Shown: positions 1 through 8,915 of the stretch, piece by piece
How the letters are laid out: each line of letters starts with the position of its first letter
Numbering within the stretch: the first letter of the stretch is position 1
From: Prevotella pallens ATCC 700821
Lineage (GTDB): Bacteria; Bacteroidota; Bacteroidia; Bacteroidales; Bacteroidaceae
Direction of reading: 5' to 3'
NCBI RefSeq assembly: GCF_000220255.1
Contig: NZ_GL982514.1
Span: 526,928 to 590,927 of the forward strand
DNA length: 64,000 nt
Position numbers and translations under genes: made by a program
Notes under the pieces: model-generated
Seen by the model: only the letters and a program-made list of their open reading frames with translations
Told to the model about the DNA's origin: nothing
Databases searched by the model: none

Positions 1-1
1 G

Positions 2-1486
2 TGGCCACGTCAGACTTGCGACTTCTCAGTATTCAGAATATATGCCGACCCTAAGACTAACGGACCTGCACCCTACTCTAAAGATAATGTGCCATATCAC
101 CCAGAACACTTCGCACCCGTAAGTATGCAAGGCTATAAGGATAAAGACTTCGCTATGACTATTGGCTATCCAGGCACAACCAACCGTTATCTCTCATCGT
201 ACGGCATTCAGCAACGCCGCGACATAGAGAATACGGCACGCGTAGAGAGCAGAGATATAAAACTGGCTATTATGAAGAAGTATATGGATGCCGACCAAAA
301 AGTGCGCATTCAGTATGAGTCAAAATATGCAGGTTCTGCTAACTATTGGAAGAACTCTATGGGTATGAATAAGTGTATAGATTCTATTGGACTTATCCGA
401 CAAAAAGCTGAATACGAAGGAAAAATTAGAAATTGGTTGGCAACACAGCCAAAGAAAGATGCTTCAATAGATGTTGACTTCAATAAACTAGAGCAACTAT
501 ATGCACAGAACCGTCCGCTTATTAAGGTTATAAGCTATTGGTCAGAAGCATTCAACCGTACAACAGAGTTCTTTACACGCGCTACAAATGTTGGAACAAA
601 TATGCCTTTAAAAGGTTCTGCAAATAATCCAAAGGCTCAATACGTAGAGTTTGCCGACAATAGCGACAAGTGGAACTACGCATTAGATAAGGAACTAACT
701 GCTGCAATGTTAGAGAACTATGCGAAAGTGGTGCCTGCTGAATATCACCCTGCATTCTTTCAAACTGTAGCAAAGAAGTTTGGAGGTAATTTCTACAAAT
801 ATACCGACTGGCTTTACAAAAACAGTAAACTGCTGAAAAATGGTGAGAAGTTTTATCCTAACGACCGTAAGAAGTTCTTGAAAGACCCTGGTGTAGTAGT
901 AGGAGAAGAACTGGTGAATGTTTATAAAGCCGTTCAAACCAAAGCACTACAGTTGCGTGGAGAAATAAAAGCACAAGAGAAGAAACTCACCGAGGCGAAA
1001 CTACAAATGGAAATGGACCTCCCACATTATAGCGATGCCAATTTCACAATGCGTCTTAGCTATGGTCAGGTAGGTGGATATAAGATTGGTGGTTTCAACA
1101 GTGGCTACTATACAACAGCCGAAAGCATTGTAGAGAAATTCAAACAAGCAAATAAAGTGGCTGACTATAAGGCTGAACCTATTATGATGAAGCTACTCTC
1201 GTCTAACGATTACGGACCATACGCTGACAAGACTTCTGGACAATTGCAACTCTGTTTCCTCACTAATAACGATATTACAGGTGGTAACTCTGGTTCACCA
1301 ATGTTTAACGGCAAAGGCGAACTTATTGGTCTTGCTTTCGATGGAAATTGGGATAGTCTAAGCTCTGGTATTAACTTCGATCGTGAATTGGCTCGTTGTA
1401 TTGGTGTAGACATTCGCTTTGTACTCTTCATGATGGATAAATGGGGACACGCCGACCGTTTAATTAAGGAGATAAATGCTAAATAA
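2..1486 (+). CDS. S46 family dipeptidyl-peptidase (DPP7-like), 5' end outside window
   Basis: The open frame runs in from the left edge (in frame from base 2), so the N-terminal part with the catalytic His and Asp is missing. The visible part starts with a WPR..GDFS-like segment (here WPRQTCDFS), typical of the S46 peptidases of Bacteroidetes. The serine motif GGNSGSPMFNGKGELIGLAF is present, with the Ser codon at 1289-1291. These enzymes are periplasmic and release dipeptides from oligopeptides in amino-acid-fermenting species. In this family the residue 18 places after the Ser sets specificity (Gly in DPP7, Arg in DPP11); here it is Gly (codon 1343-1345), so I infer a preference for hydrophobic rather than acidic P1 residues. 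The C-terminus VDIRFVLFMMDKWGHADRL is the normal end of the family. A terminator follows. Confidence 0.93.
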   Translation, partial: WPRQTCDFSVFRIYADPKTNGPAPYSKDNVPYHPEHFAPVSMQGYKDKDFAMTIGYPGTTNRYLSSYGIQQRRDIENTARVESRDIKLAIMKKYMDADQKVRIQYESKYAGSANYWKNSMGMNKCIDSIGLIRQKAEYEGKIRNWLATQPKKDASIDVDFNKLEQLYAQNRPLIKVISYWSEAFNRTTEFFTRATNVGTNMPLKGSANNPKAQYVEFADNSDKWNYALDKELTAAMLENYAKVVPAEYHPAFFQTVAKKFGGNFYKYTDWLYKNSKLLKNGEKFYPNDRKKFLKDPGVVVGEELVNVYKAVQTKALQLRGEIKAQEKKLTEAKLQMEMDLPHYSDANFTMRLSYGQVGGYKIGGFNSGYYTTAESIVEKFKQANKVADYKAEPIMMKLLSSNDYGPYADKTSGQLQLCFLTNNDITGGNSGSPMFNGKGELIGLAFDGNWDSLSSGINFDRELARCIGVDIRFVLFMMDKWGHADRLIKEINAK

Positions 1487-1583
1487 ACAAAACTAATACA
1501 ACATAAAGACATTGCATATTTAGAAATAAATATATTAAAACCAAATTGGTCATCAGACCAAAATATAATATCAATGTAACATT

Positions 1584-1626
1584 AAACCCCAAGAGTTATA
1601 CGAAATAACTTTTGGGGTTTTGTTTT
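1584..1626 (+). terminator. Rho-independent terminator after the S46 peptidase gene
   Basis: A long hairpin pairs AAACCCCAAGAGTTAT with ATAACTTTTGGGGTTT and is followed by a T-rich run. It lies about 100 bases after the stop codon. Confidence 0.85.
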
Positions 1627-1798
1627 AAATAGCACACTCTTCTTTTTGTTGTCCACCTTATATTAAGCATTCTTACATATTATAAAATAGAAAAACACAA
1701 ATACTTAGTGCTATGGTTAAAACAAGAACCATACCCTATATGTACACACACATACATCTTATACATATAGCAATATGGCTCTTGCTAATATATAATAG

Positions 1799-4378
1799 TT
1801 ATTCCTTTACGGAAATAACACTAAAACCATACGAGCAGTTAGATATAAATGTATCTGATGCTCCTGTATCCTTTACTCCAAAGAAATTTGTTTCTGGACG
1901 TCTAGATAAAGCATGAACACCATAATAACCATATTTAGAACCAATATCCCCTACTCTCTTTTCTGTAGACCAGAAATAACCGCGATTATACTGTACAATA
2001 CCATTAGACCAGTAATCTGGAGCGAGATATCCTATCTTTGTAACTGTAGCCGGTTTACCATTGTTACCATCTGTTATTTTTGAGAAGTCGCTTGCACGGG
2101 GAACATGGAAACCAGCAGGACTTGGGTCGTAAACAGTCTTAATAAATGTACCATTATACCCATAGCCTGTTGTATTCTTTGCATCCCACAAATTAAAGAA
2201 GGTATTATCTTTACCTGCGTCAAATGTCCAATCCCAATTACCTTTACTAGAAGAATGATTACTTATATTGCGAGCGGCAGCCATTCGCTCTGGAAACATA
2301 GAGGCTTGTCGCAATGTGAAACCTTTATCATTACCAGGCGTTTGACATCTAAATGGTGATTGCCACCACAATGGGTCTTTACGCCCTTGTTGGTAGAACA
2401 TTGATACACCTACATTTTCTAGTTCTTTTGGCTTCTGTGTAATTGTGATTTGTGCAGTTTTACCGCTCACAGCTTGTTCAAATGTTATTCTTACTTTACG
2501 GTCTGTTTGATACGTTGTACCACCCCATATTGTATGGCGAAAGCCTAATGGTTCAAGCATAAAATAGCCAGAGCTTGTATTGGCTACGTCTTTTGATGTA
2601 ATCCATATATGCCAACTCCACAAAACTGTTTCTCCTGCACTAACACCTGTTTTAACTGTAATAACGGCACTTGCCTCTTTCATCTTAGTTTTATCAACAC
2701 TAAATTCTACAAAGCCACCACTTATACCCTCAACAGTTACAAGATTTGGTTCACTACACCACAACAATTCTGCATTTTCTGCATTTTCTATTTCGGGTTT
2801 AGTAATATCACCTGCTCCACCAACAAAACACTTAATAGCATTGCTATTTACTACATTTGGTTTAAAAGCATCGTTATTTGTTGCACCATTCTTTATAGCA
2901 TTACCATAAACCAATGGGAATTTATATTTACCACCTGCAGAAACTATATAGCAGTTGGCTGTGTTCTTAATTCCATTAGCATCTATAGAGAGGTCTTTTC
3001 TTGTTGTTACTTCTTGTGCTGCCTTAAGTTCTGCTTCTCTTAATGCTTTATAATCTTTATATTCGTTTGTTAGGGTAAGGTTACAAGCTTGTCCTGACGT
3101 GCCACCTTCTCCGTGGTCGTTAATAGAAGCAACCATCGATGGTCTACCTTCTGTCCAATGAGAACCGTCTTCGCTATATTCATATTTCTTTATCGTCCAT
3201 GCCACTCCTTTATCACGAGAAGTGGGGGCTTCTTTCAAGTGTCTATAACTCTGTACGGTGAAAGGAACATCTGTTTCGTTATATTCTTTATTAATTGCAT
3301 TTGGTGTAACAGTAAATATATACTCTCTATCGTCTACAGCCTTACTGTTTGATATGGTATAAGTTTTTGTAGTTCCTTCAGCCCATACTTTGTCGTGTCC
3401 ATTTTTGTCTTTACCGCCAATTTTAGCAATAACGGGGTCGCCACTCTCAAAAGATATTTTTACTTGTGCATCGGTTGGCAAGGTTTGTGGAATCATAAAG
3501 AAGATACCATCGCCTCCGTTCATTGTTGCACCTGGCTGAACTGCTGTTGAGAATGGTTGTGCCAATGTCAAGGCATAGCTCTTTTTGGTTGTTCCCAGTG
3601 TCCACTTTTTTTGTGCAATGTCGTATGTTCCTTCGCCAATAACGTTTAGTATTTCTATTTTTGTTACCTTTCTGTTATACGACAAGTCGTTGCCCACTTT
3701 AAAAAAGATGGCTGTTGTTGCGTGATTGAAAGTAATTGGTATTTTCGTATTCACATAGTCGTCGTAGTTATAGTTATCTGTTGCAGCCACAAGCAGGTCG
3801 GTTTGTTTCTTTGCATCGGCATCTGGGCTAAACTTTATAATAGGGTTTTGTCCCGATGTGGTTGTAATGTTGCTTACTGTTGGTGCTGGGTGCACTGCAT
3901 AGAATTTTAACCCTGCGGCTTCGCTTTTACGCCATTTCACAGCGTTTTTCATTGTGCCATCTGCATTCACTTCTTGCCCGTAAAGATAGTTGGCTGTAGT
4001 GCTGCCGTTTTTACATGCAAATATAGTGAAGGGTTTATTTATGGTAGCAAAGTTGTCTTTCGTTGTTATTGTTCCGCGCGATTCTGCCGGATAGTATATA
4101 GGGTTCACTCCCTCCACTGTTGTTTCTACAAGTTGCAACCCTTCGGCATCTCTGCCCAAAAGTGGTGTTGTTTGTGTTTCGTATACTTGTGGTGCCTTCG
4201 TCATTTGTAACGATGGTTCGTTTTTAACCGCTTGTACATCGTTCACACTAAAGCTAATACCATCTGTGGTTGCACTTGGTGTATTGGGCGTATCATCATC
4301 GGTACAAGATGTTACCAAAAACGATGTTAAGCCAACGAAACCAACCATAACAGAAACTTTTAGATTGTTTACTTTCAT
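1799..4378 (-). CDS. Fimbrillin-family lipoprotein with C-terminal FISUMP-like module
   Basis: Predicted 859-residue surface lipoprotein. The N-terminus has a lipobox-type signal (hydrophobic stretch to FLVTSC, Cys about residue 25). It is followed by fimbrillin-like sequence: an ISFSV start, a stretch on aligned dates of FAxxNKPFTIFACKNG type, an IPITFNHATTAIFFKV segment, and a region resembling the Mfa/FimA-type beta sandwich. The last 170 residues contain YDPSPAGFHVPRASDF and GYFWSTEKR, which resemble the FISUMP (major paralogous) module common at the ends of Bacteroidales surface proteins. A role as a fimbrial tip or accessory adhesin is inference. It is preceded in the same orientation by a 50-residue peptide gene (75 bases between them), and both probably share the promoter at 4787-4794. 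No mfa/fim chaperone or anchor gene is in the window. Confidence 0.8.
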   Translation of the reverse strand: MKVNNLKVSVMVGFVGLTSFLVTSCTDDDTPNTPSATTDGISFSVNDVQAVKNEPSLQMTKAPQVYETQTTPLLGRDAEGLQLVETTVEGVNPIYYPAESRGTITTKDNFATINKPFTIFACKNGSTTANYLYGQEVNADGTMKNAVKWRKSEAAGLKFYAVHPAPTVSNITTTSGQNPIIKFSPDADAKKQTDLLVAATDNYNYDDYVNTKIPITFNHATTAIFFKVGNDLSYNRKVTKIEILNVIGEGTYDIAQKKWTLGTTKKSYALTLAQPFSTAVQPGATMNGGDGIFFMIPQTLPTDAQVKISFESGDPVIAKIGGKDKNGHDKVWAEGTTKTYTISNSKAVDDREYIFTVTPNAINKEYNETDVPFTVQSYRHLKEAPTSRDKGVAWTIKKYEYSEDGSHWTEGRPSMVASINDHGEGGTSGQACNLTLTNEYKDYKALREAELKAAQEVTTRKDLSIDANGIKNTANCYIVSAGGKYKFPLVYGNAIKNGATNNDAFKPNVVNSNAIKCFVGGAGDITKPEIENAENAELLWCSEPNLVTVEGISGGFVEFSVDKTKMKEASAVITVKTGVSAGETVLWSWHIWITSKDVANTSSGYFMLEPLGFRHTIWGGTTYQTDRKVRITFEQAVSGKTAQITITQKPKELENVGVSMFYQQGRKDPLWWQSPFRCQTPGNDKGFTLRQASMFPERMAAARNISNHSSSKGNWDWTFDAGKDNTFFNLWDAKNTTGYGYNGTFIKTVYDPSPAGFHVPRASDFSKITDGNNGKPATVTKIGYLAPDYWSNGIVQYNRGYFWSTEKRVGDIGSKYGYYGVHALSRRPETNFFGVKDTGASDTFISNCSYGFSVISVKE

Positions 4379-4453
4379 ATTTCTTAATTACATTGAATGT
4401 GATTATAAAACTAATATATACCTCCTAATATTATCGTCAGATAAAACTATTCT

Positions 4454-4606
4454 TTATTCCCCATCTAACTCCTCTTCATCACCAGGTGTAAAGGGAGTAA
4501 CGGTAGGACCAAATCCTGGAGTAGTAGCTGTGTTAGCTAAAATATTTACATTTTCTTCCATCTCATAAATCTTAACACGTGGTGTGTCATACTTGCTCTT
4601 TTCCAT
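4454..4606 (-). CDS. Small conserved-looking peptide upstream of fimbrillin gene (50 aa)
   Basis: Short frame of 50 codons, beginning MEKSKYDTPRVKIYEMEENV and ending in an acidic GDEEELDGE tail. There is no signal peptide or membrane segment. It lies between a good Bacteroidetes promoter and the fimbrillin lipoprotein gene, same strand. The support for it being real is that a second, clearly related frame at 54687-54851 sits in the same position before another fimbrillin-type lipoprotein: both share K-x-YD[ST]P, a V, M[ED] and N[IF]L at similar spacing. I do not recognise the family and give no function; possibilities are a regulatory leader peptide or a structural partner of the lipoprotein. 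Confidence 0.65.
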   Translation of the reverse strand: MEKSKYDTPRVKIYEMEENVNILANTATTPGFGPTVTPFTPGDEEELDGE

Positions 4607-4786
4607 ACGCTAAAACAATTCTTTTTACATTCTTTTAATAATTATAAATAATAATATATTCTGCTTAAATTAAGTGAGCTATATACCAGAAGTCTCTCTC
4701 TATTCTGCTGGTACTTTTAATATACATATAGTAATTTTAAGTGAGCTACTAAAAAAATACTTTTATCTACAGTTTCAATTCGGTTG

Positions 4787-4794
4787 CAAAGTTA
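4787..4794 (-). promoter_or_regulatory. Promoter -7 box (TAACTTTG) for the small peptide/fimbrillin operon
   Basis: On the minus strand the box reads TAACTTTG, matching the Bacteroidetes TAnnTTTG element. It leaves a leader of about 180 bases before the small peptide gene. The leader contains two copies of TTAAGTGAGCTA about 67 bases apart (near 4670 and 4737) and an inverted repeat TACCAG/CTGGTA near 4684-4712. Confidence 0.6.
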
Positions 4795-5199
4795 GGAGTT
4801 TTTTTATAATTAAAAAACAAAAATGCACGTTCTATTTTTAAATGAATATATATTCATATTCTGAATTATTAACAGAATGCTGCTAACCATAGCATATACA
4901 AGTATGGGCAAAGGGTGTGGAATGTGCTTATACGTTTTTTGTTTATACATTATGGTGGATATGGCAACATTATAAAAAAGGTTTATGGTAAGTTATAAAA
5001 TATATTAAAACTACTGACAAGAAAACATGAGATTGCAGAAAGCAGCGATATAAACAAATTGTTATGCGATTACAGTATTAGAGTTGGAAGCTGAATTGTT
5101 GGATACTAAACGCTATGTAGAGCAATTTTCTTTGCCAAAGGCACATTGTTTTTGCTGTGTATGGTGTGTTGCGACATAGCTTTAAATATGTGCAAAAAG

Positions 5200-5303
5200 T
5201 TTTAGATATCTATCACGATTGTTTTAGATATCTATCACGATCGTTTCAGATATCTGTCGTGTGCGTTTCAGATATCTGTCATTCACGTTTTAGATATCTG
5301 TTT
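5200..5303. repeat. AGATATCT 22-bp tandem array 1 (5 units)
   Basis: The palindrome AGATATCT starts at 5204, 5226, 5248, 5270 and 5292, exactly 22 bases apart. Units read TTTYAGATATCTRTC followed by seven variable bases. The array is intergenic, between the small peptide gene (4606) and the dnaB stop (5674), and dispersed-repeat copy A begins about 45 bases to its right. Confidence 0.95.
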
Positions 5304-5348
5304 TGAATGGCTTTGCAAACTAACGCTTTTTTTGTTTAAAACTCAACT

Positions 5349-5475
5349 GAGTTGTTAGAGCATAAACATATTTTGTTTTATTATTGTGCAGATTGTATGT
5401 TGTTGCAATGCAGGCGTAGCGGGCTACGTCAGGCTATAAAGACATACAAGATGCCGATAAGAAAACGCAAGATTA
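5349..5475 (+). repeat. Dispersed repeat, copy A (CGTAGC-GG-GCTACG core)
   Basis: It contains GCATAAACATATTTTG on the left, the inverted-repeat core CGTAGCGGGCTACG at 5415-5428, and GATGCCGATAAGAAAA on the right, in the same order as copies C and D. Beyond about 5475 the similarity fades. An 80-codon frame over this element (5352-5594) is probably chance. Of the rest of the 4607-5673 gap, I see no other gene. Confidence 0.8.
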
Positions 5476-5673
5476 GAGGAAGTAATGTTTACGAATATAA
5501 AAATGGTGGTGTTGCAGTGGCATTAGCTTTTGGCACTGGTCCTTTGAAAGGCAAAAAAGTTCCCCAATGTCTTCACATTTATGAAAAAAACTAAAAACAT
5601 GATATACTAACTGGAAGAGCATTGGGGGTATAGTTCGTTGCAATACAATCAACATTTTGTTGTTACACCTTGC

Positions 5674-7194
5674 TTAGAAAGCGTCGTTGCTACCAGGCGG
5701 TGGCAGTGGGTCATCGTTCATTCTGCTGTCTATAATTTCTCCGCCAAGATCGTTAGGCATCATCGGAGGCAACATATCGTTATCGTCAGGATTGGCGAAA
5801 CGTGTAAATTCGCCACGAAACGAGAGCAAAACATCGTCGGTAGCACCCTTACGGTGTTTCGCAATAATAATCTGCGCCTTCCCGTGTAAGTCGTTTCCTT
5901 TTTCGTCTTGAAATATTCGGTAGTATTCTGGTCTATGCACAAAGAGCACCAAGTCGGCATCTTGCTCAATAGCACCCGATTCGCGCAAGTCGCTTAGTTG
6001 TGGTCGTTTTCCTTCAATGCCATCACGCTGTTCCACCGTACGGTTCAGCTGCGAGAGAGCCAACACAGGAATATTCAGTTCTTTAGCCAGTCCTTTTAGT
6101 GATCGGCTTATGGTAGAAACCTCTTCTTGCCTACTATTGAAGCGCATTCCGTTAGCATTCATCAGCTGCAGATAGTCTACCATCAGCACTTTTATTCCAT
6201 GTTCGCGCACCAATCTACGTGCTTTGGTACGGAGTTCGAAAACCGATAGTCCGGGTGTATCGTCTACATAGATAGGCGCACCGTCCATTTTTCTCAAATT
6301 GTTATCAAAGCGTTCCCAGTCGGAGGGGTCCAGCTGTCCACTTAGAATTTTGCTACCCGATATGGAACAGACGTTAGACAATAGGCGATTAACCAACTGT
6401 ACGTTGTTCATTTCGAGCGAGAAGAAAGCCACTGGCACACGATTGTCTATAGCAATATTCTTTGCTAAACTTAAAGCAAACGATGTTTTTCCCATGGCAG
6501 GTCGTCCAGCAATAATAACAAGGTCTGACGGTTGCCAGCCAGCAGTTATCTTGTCTAACTGCGTAAAACCAGTAGAAATACCCGTTAGTCCGCCACTTTC
6601 CTGATTGTTAGCCGCTTTGAGCAGTAGTTCGTGTGCTTGCTTTACAATGGGGTCTATCTGTGTGTACTCTTGCGCCATATTCTTTTGCGAGAGTTCAAAC
6701 AAACTGCCTTCTGCCTTTTGCATAAGTTCGTCTACATCAACAGTTTCATCGAAAGCCGATGTTTCTATCATAGAGGCAAACTGTATAAGTTGTCGGGCAA
6801 GAAATTTTTGTGCTAATATTCGTCCATGATATTCTATGTGTGCCGACGATGCCACGTGCGAACTTAACTCTACTATATAGGCAGGTCCTCCCACTTCTTC
6901 TAATTCGCCGCTGCGTTTCAGCTCTTCCGCCACCGTCATAATGTCTACGGGCTTTTCGTGTAAATTCAACGACTGTATAGCACCATATATTTTTTGATGA
7001 CGTGGGTCGTAAAAAGTTTCAGGACGAATCAACTCCGATACCACTGTGAAGGCATCGCTGTCTATCATTAGTGCTCCCAGCACAACCCTCTCTATATCTA
7101 AGGCTTGCGGCTGTAAGTGCCCAAACGATGTGTCGATAGGTGCTACAGCACGTTTTCGAGTGCCTTTTGCACTATTAGTTTTCTTTTCTGGCAT
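5674..7194 (-). CDS. dnaB: Replicative DNA helicase DnaB
   Basis: Hexameric helicase that unwinds DNA ahead of the replisome. The N-terminal DnaB domain (from HLQPQALDIERVVLGALM) is followed by the RecA-like helicase domain with Walker A GRPAMGKTS (about residues 230-238), the Walker B-type segment VLMVDYLQLM, and RSLKGLAKELNIPVLALSQL, all standard for the family; no intein is present. I start at MPEKK (7194), giving 506 residues. The longer frame from 7251 would overlap the promoter box at 7203-7210, and its first 19 residues do not look like family sequence. The box is only about nine bases from this ATG, so the mRNA leader must be very short. It is divergent from ispE. Confidence 0.96.
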   Translation of the reverse strand: MPEKKTNSAKGTRKRAVAPIDTSFGHLQPQALDIERVVLGALMIDSDAFTVVSELIRPETFYDPRHQKIYGAIQSLNLHEKPVDIMTVAEELKRSGELEEVGGPAYIVELSSHVASSAHIEYHGRILAQKFLARQLIQFASMIETSAFDETVDVDELMQKAEGSLFELSQKNMAQEYTQIDPIVKQAHELLLKAANNQESGGLTGISTGFTQLDKITAGWQPSDLVIIAGRPAMGKTSFALSLAKNIAIDNRVPVAFFSLEMNNVQLVNRLLSNVCSISGSKILSGQLDPSDWERFDNNLRKMDGAPIYVDDTPGLSVFELRTKARRLVREHGIKVLMVDYLQLMNANGMRFNSRQEEVSTISRSLKGLAKELNIPVLALSQLNRTVEQRDGIEGKRPQLSDLRESGAIEQDADLVLFVHRPEYYRIFQDEKGNDLHGKAQIIIAKHRKGATDDVLLSFRGEFTRFANPDDNDMLPPMMPNDLGGEIIDSRMNDDPLPPPGSNDAF

Positions 7195-7202
7195 AACAGC
7201 CA

Positions 7203-7210
7203 CAAAAGTA
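7203..7210 (-). promoter_or_regulatory. Promoter -7 box (TACTTTTG) for dnaB
   Basis: The minus strand reads TACTTTTG eight to nine bases before the chosen dnaB ATG. This placement decides the start codon and implies a nearly leaderless transcript. Confidence 0.6.
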
Positions 7211-7255
7211 GTGAAAAATTTGCAAACCATCGTAACTTTTATCATAATCATTTTT

Positions 7256-7263
7256 TATCTTTG
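7256..7263 (+). promoter_or_regulatory. Promoter -7 box (TATCTTTG) for ispE
   Basis: TATCTTTG lies about 100 bases before the ispE ATG and is divergent from the dnaB box 45 bases away. Confidence 0.6.
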
Positions 7264-7365
7264 CAAAAGATTACAGCAGGTAGAGCTTATGGGCTGTATC
7301 CCCAAAAAGCCAATTGCTATATATATAAATAGGTGTAATGGCTTGTTTTTAGAAAAGAAATATAG

Positions 7366-8211
7366 ATGGAAGAAAAATTAATAGTATATCCGAATTGTAA
7401 GATAAACCTTGGTTTGAACGTTGTGCGCAAACGCTCTGATGGATATCACGACCTTGAAACCGTGTTCTATCCTGTGCCTCTGTGCGATAAATTAGAAGCA
7501 GTGGTGGGCGAAGGTGCAGAAGGTACGTGTTCGCTCGCAATAAGTGGCAATAAGATAGAAGGAGAACTGTCCGACAATCTAATTGTAAAGGCATATAGAA
7601 TGTTGTCTGCCGACCACATATTACCACATATTAATTTTAATTTAGAGAAACACATTCCATCGCAAGCAGGACTGGGCGGAGGTTCGTCTGATGCAACCTA
7701 CACACTGCGCTTGCTAAACAAATTGTGCCAGTTGAATCTCAATTCAGCCACATTGCACCAATATGCCGTTCGGTTAGGTGCCGACTGTGCCTTCTTTGTT
7801 ACAGCTACACCAGCATTTGCAACAGGAATAGGCGATATATTAGAGCCAATGAATGCCGAATGTGCACATCTGCATGGCATGTATTTGTTAATTGTGAAAC
7901 CCACAGTAGCCATATCTACCGCACAAGCCTTTGCATTCGTAAAACCTCAGCCAACATTAATAAAGTGTAAAGACATAGTTGCACAACCTGTAAATAGCGA
8001 GTGGCGCAACCATCTTACAAACAACTTTGAAGTGTCGGCATTTAAACTACACCCAGAAATGCATACCATAAAAGAACAACTCTACAATATGGGAGCACTC
8101 TATGCACAAATGTCGGGTAGCGGAAGTGCATTCTTTGGCATCTTTAACACACCACCCACACTAACGGCAAACCACTTTAACGGAATGTTCACTTACCTCT
8201 GCCAATTGTAA
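7366..8211 (+). CDS. ispE: 4-diphosphocytidyl-2-C-methyl-D-erythritol kinase IspE
   Basis: GHMP-family kinase that phosphorylates CDP-methylerythritol in the non-mevalonate (MEP) isoprenoid pathway, in the cytoplasm. Seen: N-terminal YPNCKINLGLNV with the substrate-binding KINL motif, the ATP-binding glycine-rich motif PSQAGLGGGSSDA (about residues 98-110), ADCAFF, and the C-terminal GHMP motif MSGSGSAFFGIF. The 281-residue length is normal. It is a single gene with its own promoter; its neighbours are functionally unrelated. Confidence 0.95.
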   Translation: MEEKLIVYPNCKINLGLNVVRKRSDGYHDLETVFYPVPLCDKLEAVVGEGAEGTCSLAISGNKIEGELSDNLIVKAYRMLSADHILPHINFNLEKHIPSQAGLGGGSSDATYTLRLLNKLCQLNLNSATLHQYAVRLGADCAFFVTATPAFATGIGDILEPMNAECAHLHGMYLLIVKPTVAISTAQAFAFVKPQPTLIKCKDIVAQPVNSEWRNHLTNNFEVSAFKLHPEMHTIKEQLYNMGALYAQMSGSGSAFFGIFNTPPTLTANHFNGMFTYLCQL

Positions 8212-8308
8212 AAGCTTCTGCTTATACAAATAATTAGTGCATAAATACTTACGAACACTTGATGTACATCATTTAATTGCATTATACACTAAAATATATT
8301 AGATTATA

Positions 8309-8340
8309 TTTGGAACTACTCTAAACATTATCTACCTTTG
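8309..8340 (+). promoter_or_regulatory. Full promoter for candidate small RNA
   Basis: TTTG at 8309-8312 and TACCTTTG at 8333-8340 are separated by 20 bases, an excellent match to the Bacteroidetes consensus. No ORF starts in the next 250 bases. Confidence 0.7.
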
Positions 8341-8344
8341 CATC

Positions 8345-8592
8345 AGATAATAAATACAAGAGATAATACTTCAATAGATTGTTTAGGTTATAAGATTAGT
8401 TGTTTAAGTAAAAAGTTAGGTATTTAGGCTCAATAGGAGTAATTTAGGTAAAAGATTTGTTAAGCAGGATTTCAAATTTTGAGTATCAGTATTGATTGAA
8501 CACCGTGAGATGTTAATCATTATTTAAAGCTCAAAGAACATTTTAAGTTTTAAGTTTAAAAGACTAAGCACGACGTTGGTCGTGCTTTTTTT
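8345..8592 (+). ncRNA. Candidate small RNA, about 245 nt
   Basis: A good promoter (8309-8340) and a perfect terminator (8566-8592) enclose about 245 bases with no credible reading frame. The segment is AT-rich, with short repeats of TTAGGT/TTTAGGT. I do not recognise a known family; 6S RNA or another Bacteroidales structured RNA are possible but I could not fold it convincingly. Confidence 0.5.
8566..8592 (+). terminator. Rho-independent terminator of the candidate small RNA
   Basis: Nine perfect pairs AAGCACGAC/GTCGTGCTT with a GTTG loop, followed by seven T. Confidence 0.85.
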
Positions 8593-8832
8593 GTGTCGTA
8601 CCAGTTTAATATATAACAGTCGTGGTGGCAAGTTATATAAGAGTGCAATTAAAAAGTTACAATGTGACACAATATAAAATATCGCCTATTCATTATAAAT
8701 AGCACATTTATATAATACACATAGTACACTCGAACATAACATTCGTATCTATCAATAAGACAACAATAGAGGCAATAGGAAGATACAAAACTCGAAAAAA
8801 AACTTAATTCGCAAGAATATGTCAGCATTTTC

Positions 8833-8863
8833 TTTGTCAGTTTCTAAAATTTTCATAACTTTG
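8833..8863 (+). promoter_or_regulatory. Promoter of the rpmB-rpmG-DUF4295 operon
   Basis: TTTG at 8833-8836 and TAACTTTG at 8856-8863 with a 19-base spacer. The rpmB ATG follows about 50 bases later. Confidence 0.75.
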
Positions 8864-8915
8864 CACACTGTTTGGAATAGGTATCAATTAACGAATTACA
8901 AAACTACAGATAGAA

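Noticed and set aside
1713..1916. 67-codon plus-strand frame
   Set aside because: It overlaps the 3' end of the fimbrillin gene and is low-complexity AT-rich sequence.
5352..5594. 80-codon open frame over repeat copy A
   Set aside because: Most of it is the dispersed repeat, the corresponding frame is broken in other copies, and the product has no recognisable features.
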